A stretch of DNA of 64,000 bases from Martinezella hainanensis. Lineage in GTDB: Bacteria; Pseudomonadota; Alphaproteobacteria; Rhizobiales; Rhizobiaceae. Below the pieces are notes generated by a model. It was not told where the DNA came from, did no database searches, and saw only the letters and a list, made by a program, of their open reading frames with translations. The stretch covers positions 372,001 to 436,000 of the forward strand of contig NZ_FMAC01000004.1 in the NCBI RefSeq assembly GCF_900094555.1. The letters run 5' to 3'. Below are positions 25,964-34,863 of this stretch, piece after piece (within the stretch, counting starts at the first letter, position 1; every line of letters starts with the position of its first letter). Made by a program: the position numbers and the translations under genes.

Positions 25964-27303
25964 TGTCCAATATGCAAGCTGACAATCGCCCCAAGGGCAA
26001 AGGCAATGCGGTTTTCTCCGGTCTGACGGATTGGTGCGTCAAGCGCGCATTGTCTTCGATCGTCACGCGCGGCGCGCTGACCGTGACGACGGCAAGCGGC
26101 CGTGTGCTGTCCTTTGGCGACGGCACCGGCGAGCCGGTCCATGTCCGTTTCACCGACGATCGCGCCGAATGGGCGCTTCTCATCGATGCCGATAAGCGGC
26201 TTGGCGAACTCTTCATGGACGGCCGCTTTATCGTCGAGCGCGGCACGCTCTATGATTTCGTGGCGATGATGCTGCGCGAGGGGCAGAACAGTACCCACCC
26301 GCTCATTGCCCGCATCATCGATCACATCAGGACGAAGCTGCGGATTTTCCGCCACCGCAATCTGCCTGGGCGATCGAAAGCCAATGTCGCGCATCACTAT
26401 GACCTCGATGGCCGGCTCTACGAGCTCTTCCTCGATCCGGACCGGCAATATTCCTGCGCCTATTTCGAGCATGCGGATCAATCGCTTGATGACGCGCAGA
26501 TTGCCAAGAAGCGCCATCTCGCCGCCAAGCTTTTGATCCAGCCGAACAACAGCATCCTCGACATCGGCTGCGGCTGGGGCGGCCTGGCGCTGCACATGGC
26601 GGAGCAGGCGCCGGGCGGCTACGTGCTCGGCGTCACGCTTTCCGAGGAACAGCACGAATATGCTTCGAAGCGCGTTGCCGACAGGGCCGGGGGAACGCCG
26701 GCCGAGGTTCAGTTCGCGCTGAGGGACTATCGCAGCCTGACCGGCCGTTTCGACAGGATCGTCTCAGTCGGCATGTTCGAACATGTCGGGCTCGCCTCCT
26801 ATCGCACCTTCTTCCGCAAATGCGCTGAATTGCTCGAGGATGACGGCATCATGGTGCTGCACACCATCGGCTGTTCGGCGACGCCCGGCTTCACCACGCC
26901 ATGGCTCGACAAATACATCTTCCCAGGCGGTTATATTCCGGCACTGTCCGAAATCGTGCCCGAGATCGAGGCGGCTGGACTTGCCATCACCGATGTCGAA
27001 GTGCTGCGGCTGCATTATGCCAAGACGCTCGAGGCGTGGCGGGAGCGCTTCATGGCGCGCTGGGACGATGCCGCCAAGCTTTACGACGAGCGCTTCTGCC
27101 GGATGTGGGAGTATTATCTTTCGACGGCGGAGGCCGCCTTCCGCTACGAGGATCTCGTCGTCTTCCAGATCCAGATCGCCAAGCGCAACGACATCATCCC
27201 GCTGACGCGCAACTACATCGCCGAGAATGAAGCGAAGAGCGCCTCAAAAATTGATGTTGAAGGTTCTGTTCAGCGTGAAGCCAATGATGTTCTGGTCGGG
27301 TGA
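25963..27303 (+). CDS. Cyclopropane-fatty-acyl-phospholipid synthase-like methyltransferase
   Basis: A 446-residue enzyme. The N-terminal lipid-interaction region (about 30-130) is followed by NVAHHYDLDGRLYELFLDPD and YSCAYFE, SAM-binding motif ILDIGCGWGGLALHMAE, VGMFEHVG, and HTIGCSATPGF with WLDKYIFPGGYIPALSE, all characteristic of CFA synthases. They methylenate unsaturated acyl chains on phospholipids. As the last gene of the operon it would use double bonds made by the upstream desaturase. ATG 25963 shares a base with the previous stop. The 3' end overlaps the convergent MipA gene by 60 bases. Confidence 0.9.
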   Translation: MSNMQADNRPKGKGNAVFSGLTDWCVKRALSSIVTRGALTVTTASGRVLSFGDGTGEPVHVRFTDDRAEWALLIDADKRLGELFMDGRFIVERGTLYDFVAMMLREGQNSTHPLIARIIDHIRTKLRIFRHRNLPGRSKANVAHHYDLDGRLYELFLDPDRQYSCAYFEHADQSLDDAQIAKKRHLAAKLLIQPNNSILDIGCGWGGLALHMAEQAPGGYVLGVTLSEEQHEYASKRVADRAGGTPAEVQFALRDYRSLTGRFDRIVSVGMFEHVGLASYRTFFRKCAELLEDDGIMVLHTIGCSATPGFTTPWLDKYIFPGGYIPALSEIVPEIEAAGLAITDVEVLRLHYAKTLEAWRERFMARWDDAAKLYDERFCRMWEYYLSTAEAAFRYEDLVVFQIQIAKRNDIIPLTRNYIAENEAKSASKIDVEGSVQREANDVLVG

Positions 27304-28092
27304 GCCGAAGCGCGAGGTGATCGGGCTATCGGCGGCATCGCCCACAAGACGGTTATATTTCTCGTAGACCTGCACGCTCCATTCCGGGGAGATCGTATAG
27401 GTCGCAGCCACGGTGAAGCCGACCGATTTCACGCCGGCGCCGGCATCGAAGGCATTGATATGGCCATGTCTCGCAGCTTCACTCTCCGAGATGCCGAAGT
27501 TGGTGCGCATATACACTGAATTTGCCATCGACAGGCGAGGGCCGGCAGACAGGAGCCATTTGTCTCCGAGCGGCTGGAACCAGTCGAGGGCGAAATCACC
27601 GACCAGACCATCGCCGCCCCAAAGCGACTGGCGTATTTCCGTGCGGAACCGGAGCCGATTTTCCATCAGCCAATATTGAGCGAAGCCGCCTGCATCGAAA
27701 TTCCAGCGCACCCTGCGCTGGCTTTGCAGATGCAGATCATTGAGATCGAAGCGGTCATCTCTCAAGCCGACCACAGGGCCGATTTCGAGGCCGCCGAGAT
27801 CGAAAAGCTGAAAGTCGAAATTGTCGTCCGGAGCGCTGTATTCCGTGGCCTCGCCGAGGCGGTGGACGTCGAAAGATGGCAGGGCGCCGAAGGTATAGTG
27901 CTTCGATCCCTCATAGCTCGGTCCGTATTCCACGGTTGCCCCAAGCGTGACGACCCAAGTGCTGGATGAGGATTTAGGGGCGTCGTCCGCTCTGGAAGAG
28001 GCGGGAAACATACCGGCTATAGACGCCGCCAGCAGCCCCGTTCCGGCCAGCACGGAGAGCCGGGCGGAGAAAGATGTCCCAACATTTAACAC
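27244..28092 (-). CDS. MipA/OmpV family outer-membrane protein
   Basis: A 282-residue protein with signal peptide (LSVLAGTGLLAASIAGMFPA, cleavage near SSRADDA) and a beta-barrel pattern of alternating hydrophobic residues; GATVEYGPSYEGSKHYTFGA and the C-terminal FTLNRTFNINF ending in Phe are typical of outer-membrane insertion. Family: MltA-interacting protein/OmpV, scaffolding or transport. The gene is convergent and overlaps the CFA-like gene; it may form part of the envelope response of that cluster, though this is only suggested by position. Confidence 0.85.
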   Translation of the reverse strand: MLNVGTSFSARLSVLAGTGLLAASIAGMFPASSRADDAPKSSSSTWVVTLGATVEYGPSYEGSKHYTFGALPSFDVHRLGEATEYSAPDDNFDFQLFDLGGLEIGPVVGLRDDRFDLNDLHLQSQRRVRWNFDAGGFAQYWLMENRLRFRTEIRQSLWGGDGLVGDFALDWFQPLGDKWLLSAGPRLSMANSVYMRTNFGISESEAARHGHINAFDAGAGVKSVGFTVAATYTISPEWSVQVYEKYNRLVGDAADSPITSRFGSPDQNIIGFTLNRTFNINF

Positions 28093-28507
28093 TCTGACAA
28101 CACCTGATGCCTGATCGCCCCTGCAGCACTACTAGCACAGCTCGCGGCTTGGAAAATAGCGGAAAGTTCGAAAGCAAACACGGCGTCTACCCTCTTGCCG
28201 AACTGCTTTTGCACTGCTTGCGGAAACGAGGCGCGATGCGCGTCTGGTTCATTGACGGTATCCTCTATCGTCGATCCTTCAACAGGAAACGACGCTGACC
28301 ACATCCCCCTTGTGGCGGCTGCAGCAAATTCGCGCCAAGATAGAGATATTTTATTTCACGAACCTGAAGCACATGCGTCGTTGAAAATATCGCCCTTGCC
28401 TGCATTGGTTGGAACCTGCGAATTCTATTCCTAGATAGGCTTTGTCCAATATCGGGCGTTGACTATGGGAGAAGCGACGTGAGAACAGGCAAGGTAGGTT
28501 TTAGCGC
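28093..28507. other. Intergenic region between mipA-like and PAP2 genes
   Basis: 415 bases with no supportable gene in six frames; short frames here have no RBS or coding bias. It must contain the divergent promoters of both neighbours. No clear palindrome was found. Confidence 0.5.
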
Positions 28508-29254
28508 ATGAAGCATCGGCCATTCGGCACATCGGGTATCCCTGGGTGGTTGAACCGCTACGAGCCCTTGCTGCTCGTGATGTTCGCCGCGCTTTCGGGC
28601 GGAATTCTTCTCTTCATCTACCTCACGGGAGAGGTCCTCGAAGGCAGCACGAAGGGGTTCGACGAGGCGATCCTGCTGGCGCTTCGCCAGCCTGGCGATC
28701 TTTCTGTTCCGATCGGACCGGGTTGGCTGACCCATGCGGTCAAGGATATTACGAGCCTCGGCGGGACGACGGTGCTTGCGCTGATGACGGCCCTGGTGAC
28801 GATCTATCTGTTGTTCGACCGGCAACGCGCCATCGCCATCTTCATCCTTGTGTCGGTGCTTGGCGGATGGGCGCTGAGTGCGGTCCTGAAGGTCGGCGTT
28901 GCGCGGCCGAGGCCGGATATCGTGCCGCATCTGGTCGAGGTCCACGATCTGAGCTTTCCGAGCGGCCATGCGATGGTGTCGGCCGTGACCTATCTGACCC
29001 TTGCCGCGCTGATCTCAGGCACGCGAACCTATCGTTCGACGCGCGTTTTCACCGTCGCGGCCGGCATCCTTTTGACATTGATGATCGGCGCGAGCCGGAT
29101 CTATCTGGGTGTCCACTACCCCACCGACGTTCTCGGTGGCTGGTGCGCTGGCGCGACCTGGGCGCTCGCCTGCTGGATCATCGCCCGCCGCTATATATCG
29201 CTTGTCCCAAACGGCGAGCGATCGGCGCGAGACGATGCTCCGCCTTTCAAATGA
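28508..29254 (+). CDS. PAP2-type membrane phosphatase
   Basis: A 248-residue protein with about six membrane helices and the three catalytic motifs of PAP2 enzymes: KVGVARPRPD, PSGHA and SRIYLGVHYPTDVLGG. Family members dephosphorylate phosphatidic acid, phosphatidylglycerol phosphate, undecaprenyl pyrophosphate or lipid A at the membrane. Neighbour of the lipid-like operon but on its own promoter. The specific lipid is not determinable. Confidence 0.88.
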   Translation: MKHRPFGTSGIPGWLNRYEPLLLVMFAALSGGILLFIYLTGEVLEGSTKGFDEAILLALRQPGDLSVPIGPGWLTHAVKDITSLGGTTVLALMTALVTIYLLFDRQRAIAIFILVSVLGGWALSAVLKVGVARPRPDIVPHLVEVHDLSFPSGHAMVSAVTYLTLAALISGTRTYRSTRVFTVAAGILLTLMIGASRIYLGVHYPTDVLGGWCAGATWALACWIIARRYISLVPNGERSARDDAPPFK

Positions 29255-29278
29255 GGGGCGCTCTTTCCGGGCCTGGTA

Positions 29279-29929
29279 TCAGCACTGGACTTCCAGCCGC
29301 GTCGCCACGAGCAGCGAATAGTCCGTGCCCTTGGGATCGCTGAAGAACATGCTTGTCAGCGCGGCCTGGTTTTCCGCCATGACTTCCTTGGGATTGGGCC
29401 TGACCACCTTGCGCTTGCAGCGGCCGAAGGCCGGTCCCGACGTGGTCATATCGTTGTCGGTGGCGAAATCGACCGCCGTATAGAGCGTCTTGTCGTAGAT
29501 CCCGAAGATGGTGGTTCCCTTGAGGAAGGTCTTCTGTTCCGGCTTCAGCGAGAAGGTCAGGGTCAGCGAACCATCCTTGTAGTCGGCCTCTATCGCATCC
29601 GGCTTGGCCATCGGCACTGTTTTGCCGTTGCTGGTGACGTTCGTGTAGTAACCATATTGCGCCAGCGAATCCTTCACCGTCTTGCCCACGGCCTTGAGCT
29701 CGCTCGCGCTCAGCGCCTGATCCCCGGCCTTGCCGAAATCCATGAGGACGGAGGAGGTGAAGACCTCGTCGAAGCTCCAGACATTGCGCAGCTCGCTGAT
29801 CGAGCCGTCAGGCGCGGAGACGACCTCGAACTTGGCATCGATGAAGATATGCGGATGGGCGAGTGCGGGAACGGGCAAAAGCGACAGCATCGCAATCAGC
29901 AGGGAAATCTTTGTTTTCATGCTTTTCAT
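29279..29929 (-). CDS. DUF1007 periplasmic protein
   Basis: About 216 residues from ATG 29929 (a longer frame to 30064 has no support). Signal peptide KISLLIAMLSLLPVPALA followed by mature HPHIFIDAKFEVV, a His-rich start typical of DUF1007 proteins, which often accompany metal ABC or nickel/cobalt systems. Two Cys near the C-terminus (GRCKRKV and the terminal EVQC) could form a disulfide. Function is not established. Confidence 0.8.
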   Translation of the reverse strand: MKSMKTKISLLIAMLSLLPVPALAHPHIFIDAKFEVVSAPDGSISELRNVWSFDEVFTSSVLMDFGKAGDQALSASELKAVGKTVKDSLAQYGYYTNVTSNGKTVPMAKPDAIEADYKDGSLTLTFSLKPEQKTFLKGTTIFGIYDKTLYTAVDFATDNDMTTSGPAFGRCKRKVVRPNPKEVMAENQAALTSMFFSDPKGTDYSLLVATRLEVQC

Positions 29930-30126
29930 GCGAGCAGTTACCGCGCTTCGTCTGTCCATCTGATGTGCAGACCTGAACGCCAAATGAGACTGATTTGAGA
30001 CCCGAGGCGCGTTGGGAACGCTATAGATGCCGAGGAGGGAAACGGGAATATAAAAATCGTCCATTTGGCAAAAACAGTCTGCGGCCCAAGCCGTAACTTC
30101 TTGCTTTCAGCGATGAACTGGAAAAC

Positions 30127-30201
30127 TGGAGCGGGCGAAGGGATTCGAACCCTCGACCCCAACCTTGGCAAGGTTGTGCTCTACCCCTGAGCTACACCCG
30201 C
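30127..30201 (-). tRNA. tRNA-Gly (anticodon GCC)
   Basis: The minus strand reads GCGGGTGTAGCTCAGGGG at the 5' end, anticodon stem-loop CAACCTTGCCAAGGTTG (anticodon GCC), T arm GGGTTCGAATCCC and acceptor CGCCCGC-T-CCA. All four arms pair and CCA is encoded. Confidence 0.96.
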
Positions 30202-30351
30202 TCATTCCCGTCGCGATCCGGGGTAGTGTGTTGGACCGCTGGGCGTCGTCTTGCGGCGACGGGCGGTATATGGCCTAACCGATTTTCAAATGCAACAGGG
30301 AAATGACGAGTTAACGAAGAAAAATTGCATGTTCTTTCTGCGAGCTGCCGC

Positions 30352-30373
30352 AAAGCCCGGAAACGCCGGGCTT
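30352..30373. terminator. Hairpin between tRNA-Gly and proX-like gene
   Basis: AAAGCCCGG-AAACG-CCGGGCTTT is a near-perfect stem followed by TTGTC. Could act as a terminator in either direction or isolate the two divergent units. Confidence 0.5.
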
Positions 30374-30445
30374 TGTCGCCTGAAAGATTGCAATGATATT
30401 GTGGGCGACGTATCAGGGGCGGACCATTTTTGATTGCGAGACGCC

Positions 30446-30955
30446 ATGACCGAGACCAGCCCGAAAAACCGCGACGATCTTTTCCAATTCCTGGACGGGC
30501 TCGGCATCGCCCACAGCACCAAGGATCATGCCCCGGTCTTCACCGTTGCCGAATCGGTGTCGCTGCGCGACGAGATTCCGGGCGGCCATACGAAGAACCT
30601 GTTCGTGAAGGACAAGAAGGACAATTTCTTCCTGCTGACCGTCGAGGAAAATGCGACTGTTGATCTGAAGACCGTGCACACACTGATCGGCGCGGCAAGC
30701 AAGGTGTCCTTCGGCAAGCCGGAAAAGCTGATGGAATATCTCGGCGTCATCCCTGGCTCGGTCACTGCATTCGGCGCGATCAACGATGCGGGCGGAAATG
30801 TCACCTTCGTACTGGATGCCGAACTGATGGCGCAAGACATCGTCAATTGCCATCCTCTGTCGAACGATGCGACGACGTCGATTGCCAGCGGCGACCTCGT
30901 ACGTTTCATGGAGGCGACGGGTCATACGCCGCTAGTCTTGAAAGTGACGAGCTAA
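30446..30955 (+). CDS. YbaK/ProX-type prolyl-tRNA editing deacylase
   Basis: A 169-residue protein: PVFTVAESVSLRDEIPGGHT, KNLFVKDKKDNFFLLTVEEN, KVSFGKPEKLMEYLGVIPGS and VNCHPLSNDATTSIASGDLV. These match the free-standing INS-like editing domains that hydrolyse mischarged Ala-tRNAPro or Cys-tRNAPro. ATG 30446 fits homologues; 30434 would add four residues. Confidence 0.9.
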   Translation: MTETSPKNRDDLFQFLDGLGIAHSTKDHAPVFTVAESVSLRDEIPGGHTKNLFVKDKKDNFFLLTVEENATVDLKTVHTLIGAASKVSFGKPEKLMEYLGVIPGSVTAFGAINDAGGNVTFVLDAELMAQDIVNCHPLSNDATTSIASGDLVRFMEATGHTPLVLKVTS

Positions 30956-31114
30956 CGTACGATTTTAGCGCTAAGATTATAGCGGTCGGCTTGTCTTCGG
31001 ATCGTCCGGTCGTTTTGGCCATTTCACGGAGCGTGCTGCCAGGCGAACCTCGTCGTCTCGTCTGGGGATCATGCTCCTCACAAAATCAAGGATGCCGGTA
31101 GGCGGGAGACACTC

Positions 31115-32089
31115 ATGAGCGGTTCGAACAATCCCTATAACGCTTCCTTCGGCGGTCAGATGTCTGCCACGGCATCCTTTGGCGCCGCGCCTGCGGCACC
31201 AGGTGCTTCGCCGATCAAGGATACGACGACGGCGACCTTCGCCAAGGACGTTATCGAGGAATCGCGCAACCAGCCGGTTCTGGTCGATTTCTGGGCGCCC
31301 TGGTGCGGCCCGTGCAAGCAGCTGACACCGGTGCTGGAAAAGGTCGTCACCGAGGCCCAGGGCCGCGTCAAGCTCGTCAAGATGAATATCGACGATCATC
31401 CCTCGATCGCCGGCCAGCTTGGCATCCAGTCGATCCCGGCCGTCATCGCCTTCGTCAATGGCCGCCCGGCCGATGGCTTCATGGGCGCGGTTCCGGAAAG
31501 CCAGGTTCGCCAGTTCATCGATCGCCTCGGAGGTCCGGCAGGCGGCGCCGACGATCAGGCAGCCGAGATTGCCGCCGTTCTGGAAGAAGCGAGCGTTCTG
31601 CTGGCCGCTGGCGACATCAACGGTGCGGCCGAGCTTTTCGGCGCGGTGCTGCAGGCCGATCCTGAAAATGCCAAGGCGCTTGCCGGCATGGCGGAATGCA
31701 TGATCGCCGCCGGCCAGAGCCAGCGCGCTCGCGAAGCGCTTGCCGACCTGCCGGAGACGCTCGCCAACGATGCCGGCATCCAGGCCGTGGTCAAGAAGCT
31801 CGACCAGATCGACGAAGCCCGCAAGCTTGGCGATCCCGTGGCGATCGAGCAGGAACTGGCTTCCAACCCGGACAATCACGAGCAGCGCATCAAGCTTGCC
31901 AAGATCCGTAATGTCGAAGGCAAGCGCGAAGAGGCGGCCGATCATCTTCTGACCGTCATGCGCAAGGATCGTAGCTACGACGATGATGGCGCGCGCCGTC
32001 AGCTGCTGGAATTCTTCGAGGTGTGGGGCGCCAAGGACCCGGCTACGATCGCGGCGCGGCGCAAGCTTTCCTCCATTCTATTTTCGTAA
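31115..32089 (+). CDS. Thioredoxin-TPR protein, CnoX/YbbN-like co-chaperone
   Basis: A 324-residue protein: thioredoxin domain with FWAPWCGPCKQLTPVLEKVV (active site CGPC) and cis-Pro IQSIPAVIAF, then a helical TPR-like domain with NGAAELFGAVLQADPENAKA and REALADLPETLANDAG. Homologues protect substrates from oxidation and hand them to chaperonins. The N-terminal 30 residues are low-complexity (Ala, Gly, Pro). Retention of both Cys suggests redox activity. Confidence 0.9.
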   Translation: MSGSNNPYNASFGGQMSATASFGAAPAAPGASPIKDTTTATFAKDVIEESRNQPVLVDFWAPWCGPCKQLTPVLEKVVTEAQGRVKLVKMNIDDHPSIAGQLGIQSIPAVIAFVNGRPADGFMGAVPESQVRQFIDRLGGPAGGADDQAAEIAAVLEEASVLLAAGDINGAAELFGAVLQADPENAKALAGMAECMIAAGQSQRAREALADLPETLANDAGIQAVVKKLDQIDEARKLGDPVAIEQELASNPDNHEQRIKLAKIRNVEGKREEAADHLLTVMRKDRSYDDDGARRQLLEFFEVWGAKDPATIAARRKLSSILFS

Positions 32090-32423
32090 GGATCAGTTTT
32101 CTTGATGCAGATGGCGATCGTGCGAAACATTTCGTACGATCGTTTGTTTGGATGAAAGCGGCTGGGAACGCTGGGTATCGGCACCTCGGCCAAAATACTC
32201 TTGTGTTTTCGGCAGACGAGCCCACATTGTCTGACGACGCGGCGCAGGATGGGAAGCGACCGCGATGTGTGTCGTTCCCGTGCGGCCCACTGCGGCCGGC
32301 AGCGCGGTGTTCTAAAACGCGTCGCGATCTTTCGGATTCGCTTCTTGCGATTTAGGTCCTTGATTTTGCGCATGTCGTTGTCGCAAAATTGCTGCACATT
32401 TTTGCGCGACATGCTTTGGCGGG
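32090..32423. other. Intergenic region with two inverted repeats
   Basis: No supportable gene in this 334-base gap. It holds a strong hairpin at 32115-32142 and, nearer the LON-domain gene, inverted GCATGTCG (32370-32377) and CGACATGC (32407-32414) embedded in TTTTGCG-rich DNA, which may be an operator. Confidence 0.55.
32115..32150 (+). terminator. Terminator-like hairpin after cnoX
   Basis: CGATCGTGCGAA and TTCGTACGATCG form a 12-bp stem with one mismatch and an ACAT loop, followed by TTTGTTTG. Confidence 0.6.
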
Positions 32424-33092
32424 ATGGAAGAGATGCAAGTCGGCAATGCCAGATATCTGAAGCCGGGCGACCTGCCCGAATCGGTTGTTGTCTTTCCCTT
32501 GTCCGGCGCGCTGCTGCTGCCCGGTGCGCAACTGCCGCTCAATGTCTTCGAGCCGCGCTATCTCGCCATGTTCGATGCCGCGATCGCCGGCAACAGGCTG
32601 GTCGGCATCGTGCAGCCTGCTCTTTCCGAACCGGCTGAGTCCCCGAACCTTGCGCATGTCGGCTGCCTCGGGCGCATCACCTCCGTCGCCGAAACCGGCG
32701 ATGGACGCTATATCGCCGCGCTGACCGGCATATGCCGTTTCCGGCTTATGGATGAAATTACCGCCCACCAGCCCTATCGCACCTTCCGTATCACGCCCTT
32801 CATTTCCGACCTGAAATCCCACCATGAAGAGGGCACGGTCGATCGTCCGGCGCTGCTTTCGGCCTTCAGGGCCTATCTGGAGGCCAACAAGCTGGAGGCG
32901 GATTGGGAAAGCGTCGAACGGGCCGACAATATGATGCTGGTCAATTCGCTGTCGATCATGGCGCCCTTCGAGCCGGCCGAGAAGCAGGCTCTGCTGGAGG
33001 CGCCTGATCTGAAGACCCGCGCCGAAACCTTCATCGCCATCGTCAAGATCGTGCTCGCCGGCTCCGGCGACACCGATTCGCTGCTGCAATAG
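32424..33092 (+). CDS. LON N-terminal (substrate-binding) domain protein
   Basis: A 222-residue stand-alone LON domain: VVFPLSGALLLPGAQLPLNV then FEPRYLAMFDAAIAGNRLVG, GCLGRITSVAETGDGRYIA and TGICRFRLMDE. Members recognise unfolded or specific protein substrates but lack the AAA and protease parts. An ATG at 32433 is an equally reasonable start. Followed 9 bases later by the Trm112 gene. Confidence 0.88.
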   Translation: MEEMQVGNARYLKPGDLPESVVVFPLSGALLLPGAQLPLNVFEPRYLAMFDAAIAGNRLVGIVQPALSEPAESPNLAHVGCLGRITSVAETGDGRYIAALTGICRFRLMDEITAHQPYRTFRITPFISDLKSHHEEGTVDRPALLSAFRAYLEANKLEADWESVERADNMMLVNSLSIMAPFEPAEKQALLEAPDLKTRAETFIAIVKIVLAGSGDTDSLLQ

Positions 33093-33101
33093 GAGCCTCC
33101 C

Positions 33102-33290
33102 ATGGATATCACGGTCAGCAAGGTCGACCCGAAACTGCTCGATCTGCTGGTCTGCCCGCTGACCAAGGGACGGCTGAGCTACGACCGGGAAAAGAACGAG
33201 CTGATCTCGGAAAAGGCGCGCCTTGCCTATCCGATCCGCGATGGCATTCCGATCATGCTGATCTCCGAGGCGCGCCGTATCGAGGATTGA
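33102..33290 (+). CDS. Trm112-family zinc-binding protein
   Basis: 62 residues: [20 protein letters not shown] and [20 protein letters not shown]. The pattern is Trm112/YcaR-like; family members activate methyltransferases in eukaryotes. Only one Cys of the usual four zinc ligands is present, as in many bacterial homologues. Co-transcribed with the LON-domain gene. Confidence 0.88.
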   Translation: MDITVSKVDPKLLDLLVCPLTKGRLSYDREKNELISEKARLAYPIRDGIPIMLISEARRIED

Positions 33291-33840
33291 GGATCGCGCT
33301 TCCCTCTGTATTGTGGGGTGGAGGCTGGCGGTCCGTCTAAGAGATCGATGGAGTGGCAACTTTGTGCTCTCATTTCGGTCATTGGGCCTCCTCCATTTAT
33401 TAAGCAAAAGCTGCCGCTTGCGGCAGTCGAGTGAGCCACCTCAATTTGAAGCAGTGTTAGATATCAGGTGTCCGTAAGGGGGTGACCGTTGCGTTATCTG
33501 TCCGATTGCAAAATTGGAGCCTTGCGGACCACCAGAAGGCCGGCGAAAGTAGTGTACGTTATAGTATACCTTAGCGGACAGACCCCAGCCCCGCCCCTTA
33601 TATCCTGCCTGCGTAAAGGTGAACGGTATTGACTGACCGTATGCGCAGCCAAGGTCTGGTGTAGTGGCACCAAACTGTCGGCAACGCCATGGGGGAAACG
33701 GCTGCGCAAAGGAGCTTAAATACTCCCTCGCGAAAATCTATCACTTTGGCGATCGACAAAACCAACGTATGCGAGCCCATGCCAAGACATGCACGGGCAT
33801 TGCTCAAATTAACGGCAATGGAAACGTACTCGCGTGCATA
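33291..33840. other. Left border of inserted island, no supportable gene
   Basis: 550 bases between Trm112 and the island. It is AT-richer than the Rhizobium core, and short frames here have neither RBS nor coding bias. A minus-strand hairpin lies at 33404-33426. No integrase was found. Confidence 0.5.
33404..33426 (-). terminator. Possible terminator of the minus-strand island genes
   Basis: On the minus strand CTGCCGC-AA-GCGGCAG is followed by CTTTTGCTT: a 7-bp GC stem plus a short U-run. Confidence 0.5.
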
Positions 33841-34863
33841 CTATAGATTGACGTGATGAAAATGCGGATAGAAGCGATAGTATTTAAGGTATTGAGCTAG
33901 ATGCTCTTTCGCCTCGTCTTCATCTCCACCCAAGGCAAACCCAAGCTCCGCACATAGCTCCGCAGCCGTCTTGCGCGGGATGCGCTCGTTGATGAACATC
34001 CTCTCCCTCAGCGTCAAGTCTGGTATAGAAAGCTGGTGTATGTCTTCCCAGCCATCTGAGTAGAAAGGCCATTTGCTAGCCTTTGTCCGCTCTTTAAAGA
34101 CTTCGATCTCGCTTCGCTCCAGAACAACCAACGTGCAGGATAGCATTTGCTGGCCATCGGTATAGCGAACCAGTGACAACGGTACTGCTACATGCTCCGA
34201 ATTTGCAGGGAATGCCGCCTTTACCGCCTTGCTGACAGCTAATGCTATTACACGAGGCAGGCCTTCGTCGGTCATTTCGCCCGGCAGAATGCCGTCTGGC
34301 ATGTATTCATCAAGACGCTTCGCTAGTTTTTCTAACCTAATTGGCTGGAACTGGTTTGCCGTCTCCAACTTGCCATCTTTCATCGTTGGCCTGTAGATGG
34401 CAGAGGCGCTGGAATTGACAGTAATCCTAACGACATCGCGCGGCTGTAGAACGTCAAGTAACTGGTTCAGTTCGCGCACTTGTTCGCCCAATTTCGCCGG
34501 AGCAGTATAGTCTAGCCAAATGGCGACATTCGGCGCTCCACCGAATCCAAGACTGTTCATTTCAGCAGAGAAATTACTTACTAGGTCGCCACTTGTCGTT
34601 GCAAGGATCTGCACATAATCGACAGGCTTGTTGAATTTCTGTCGTGCAACCACCCACTCCTCACTATCGAACGAAACTAGTCGATTCATCCCAATGAGGG
34701 CATGAGCCAACCTGTGGTCTTCCAGTGTAGCTCCACCCATGCTGATATAAACATGGTCATCCAGAGGAGCATATCGCTCTATCCTCGATAACAGATCGAT
34801 GAAAATCCTACGATCAACAAACTTGTTTTGGCGCAAAGCATACGGGATGGTTGCACCGCTCAT
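33841..34863 (-). CDS. Unrecognised 340-residue partner of the GHKL ATPase in a restriction island
   Basis: I do not recognise this family. The N-terminal half has alternating strands and helices reminiscent of a Rossmann fold: HVYISMGGATLEDHRLAHAL (loop after strand 1), RLVSFDSEEWVVARQ (acidic end of strand 2), VDYVQILATTSGDLV and NVAIWLDYTAP (a DxxxP motif at strand 4, where methyltransferases carry catalytic-loop residues). The C-terminal part has WEDIHQLSIPDLTLRERMFI and ends in helices. It overlaps the ATPase stop by 4 bases, so the two are translated together. A degenerate methyltransferase or target-recognition role is inference. Confidence 0.7.
   Translation of the reverse strand: MSGATIPYALRQNKFVDRRIFIDLLSRIERYAPLDDHVYISMGGATLEDHRLAHALIGMNRLVSFDSEEWVVARQKFNKPVDYVQILATTSGDLVSNFSAEMNSLGFGGAPNVAIWLDYTAPAKLGEQVRELNQLLDVLQPRDVVRITVNSSASAIYRPTMKDGKLETANQFQPIRLEKLAKRLDEYMPDGILPGEMTDEGLPRVIALAVSKAVKAAFPANSEHVAVPLSLVRYTDGQQMLSCTLVVLERSEIEVFKERTKASKWPFYSDGWEDIHQLSIPDLTLRERMFINERIPRKTAAELCAELGFALGGDEDEAKEHLAQYLKYYRFYPHFHHVNL

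Noticed and set aside
33494-33846. Short frames in the left border of the island
   Set aside because: Frames of 60-71 codons overlap on both strands with no RBS, bias or domain.
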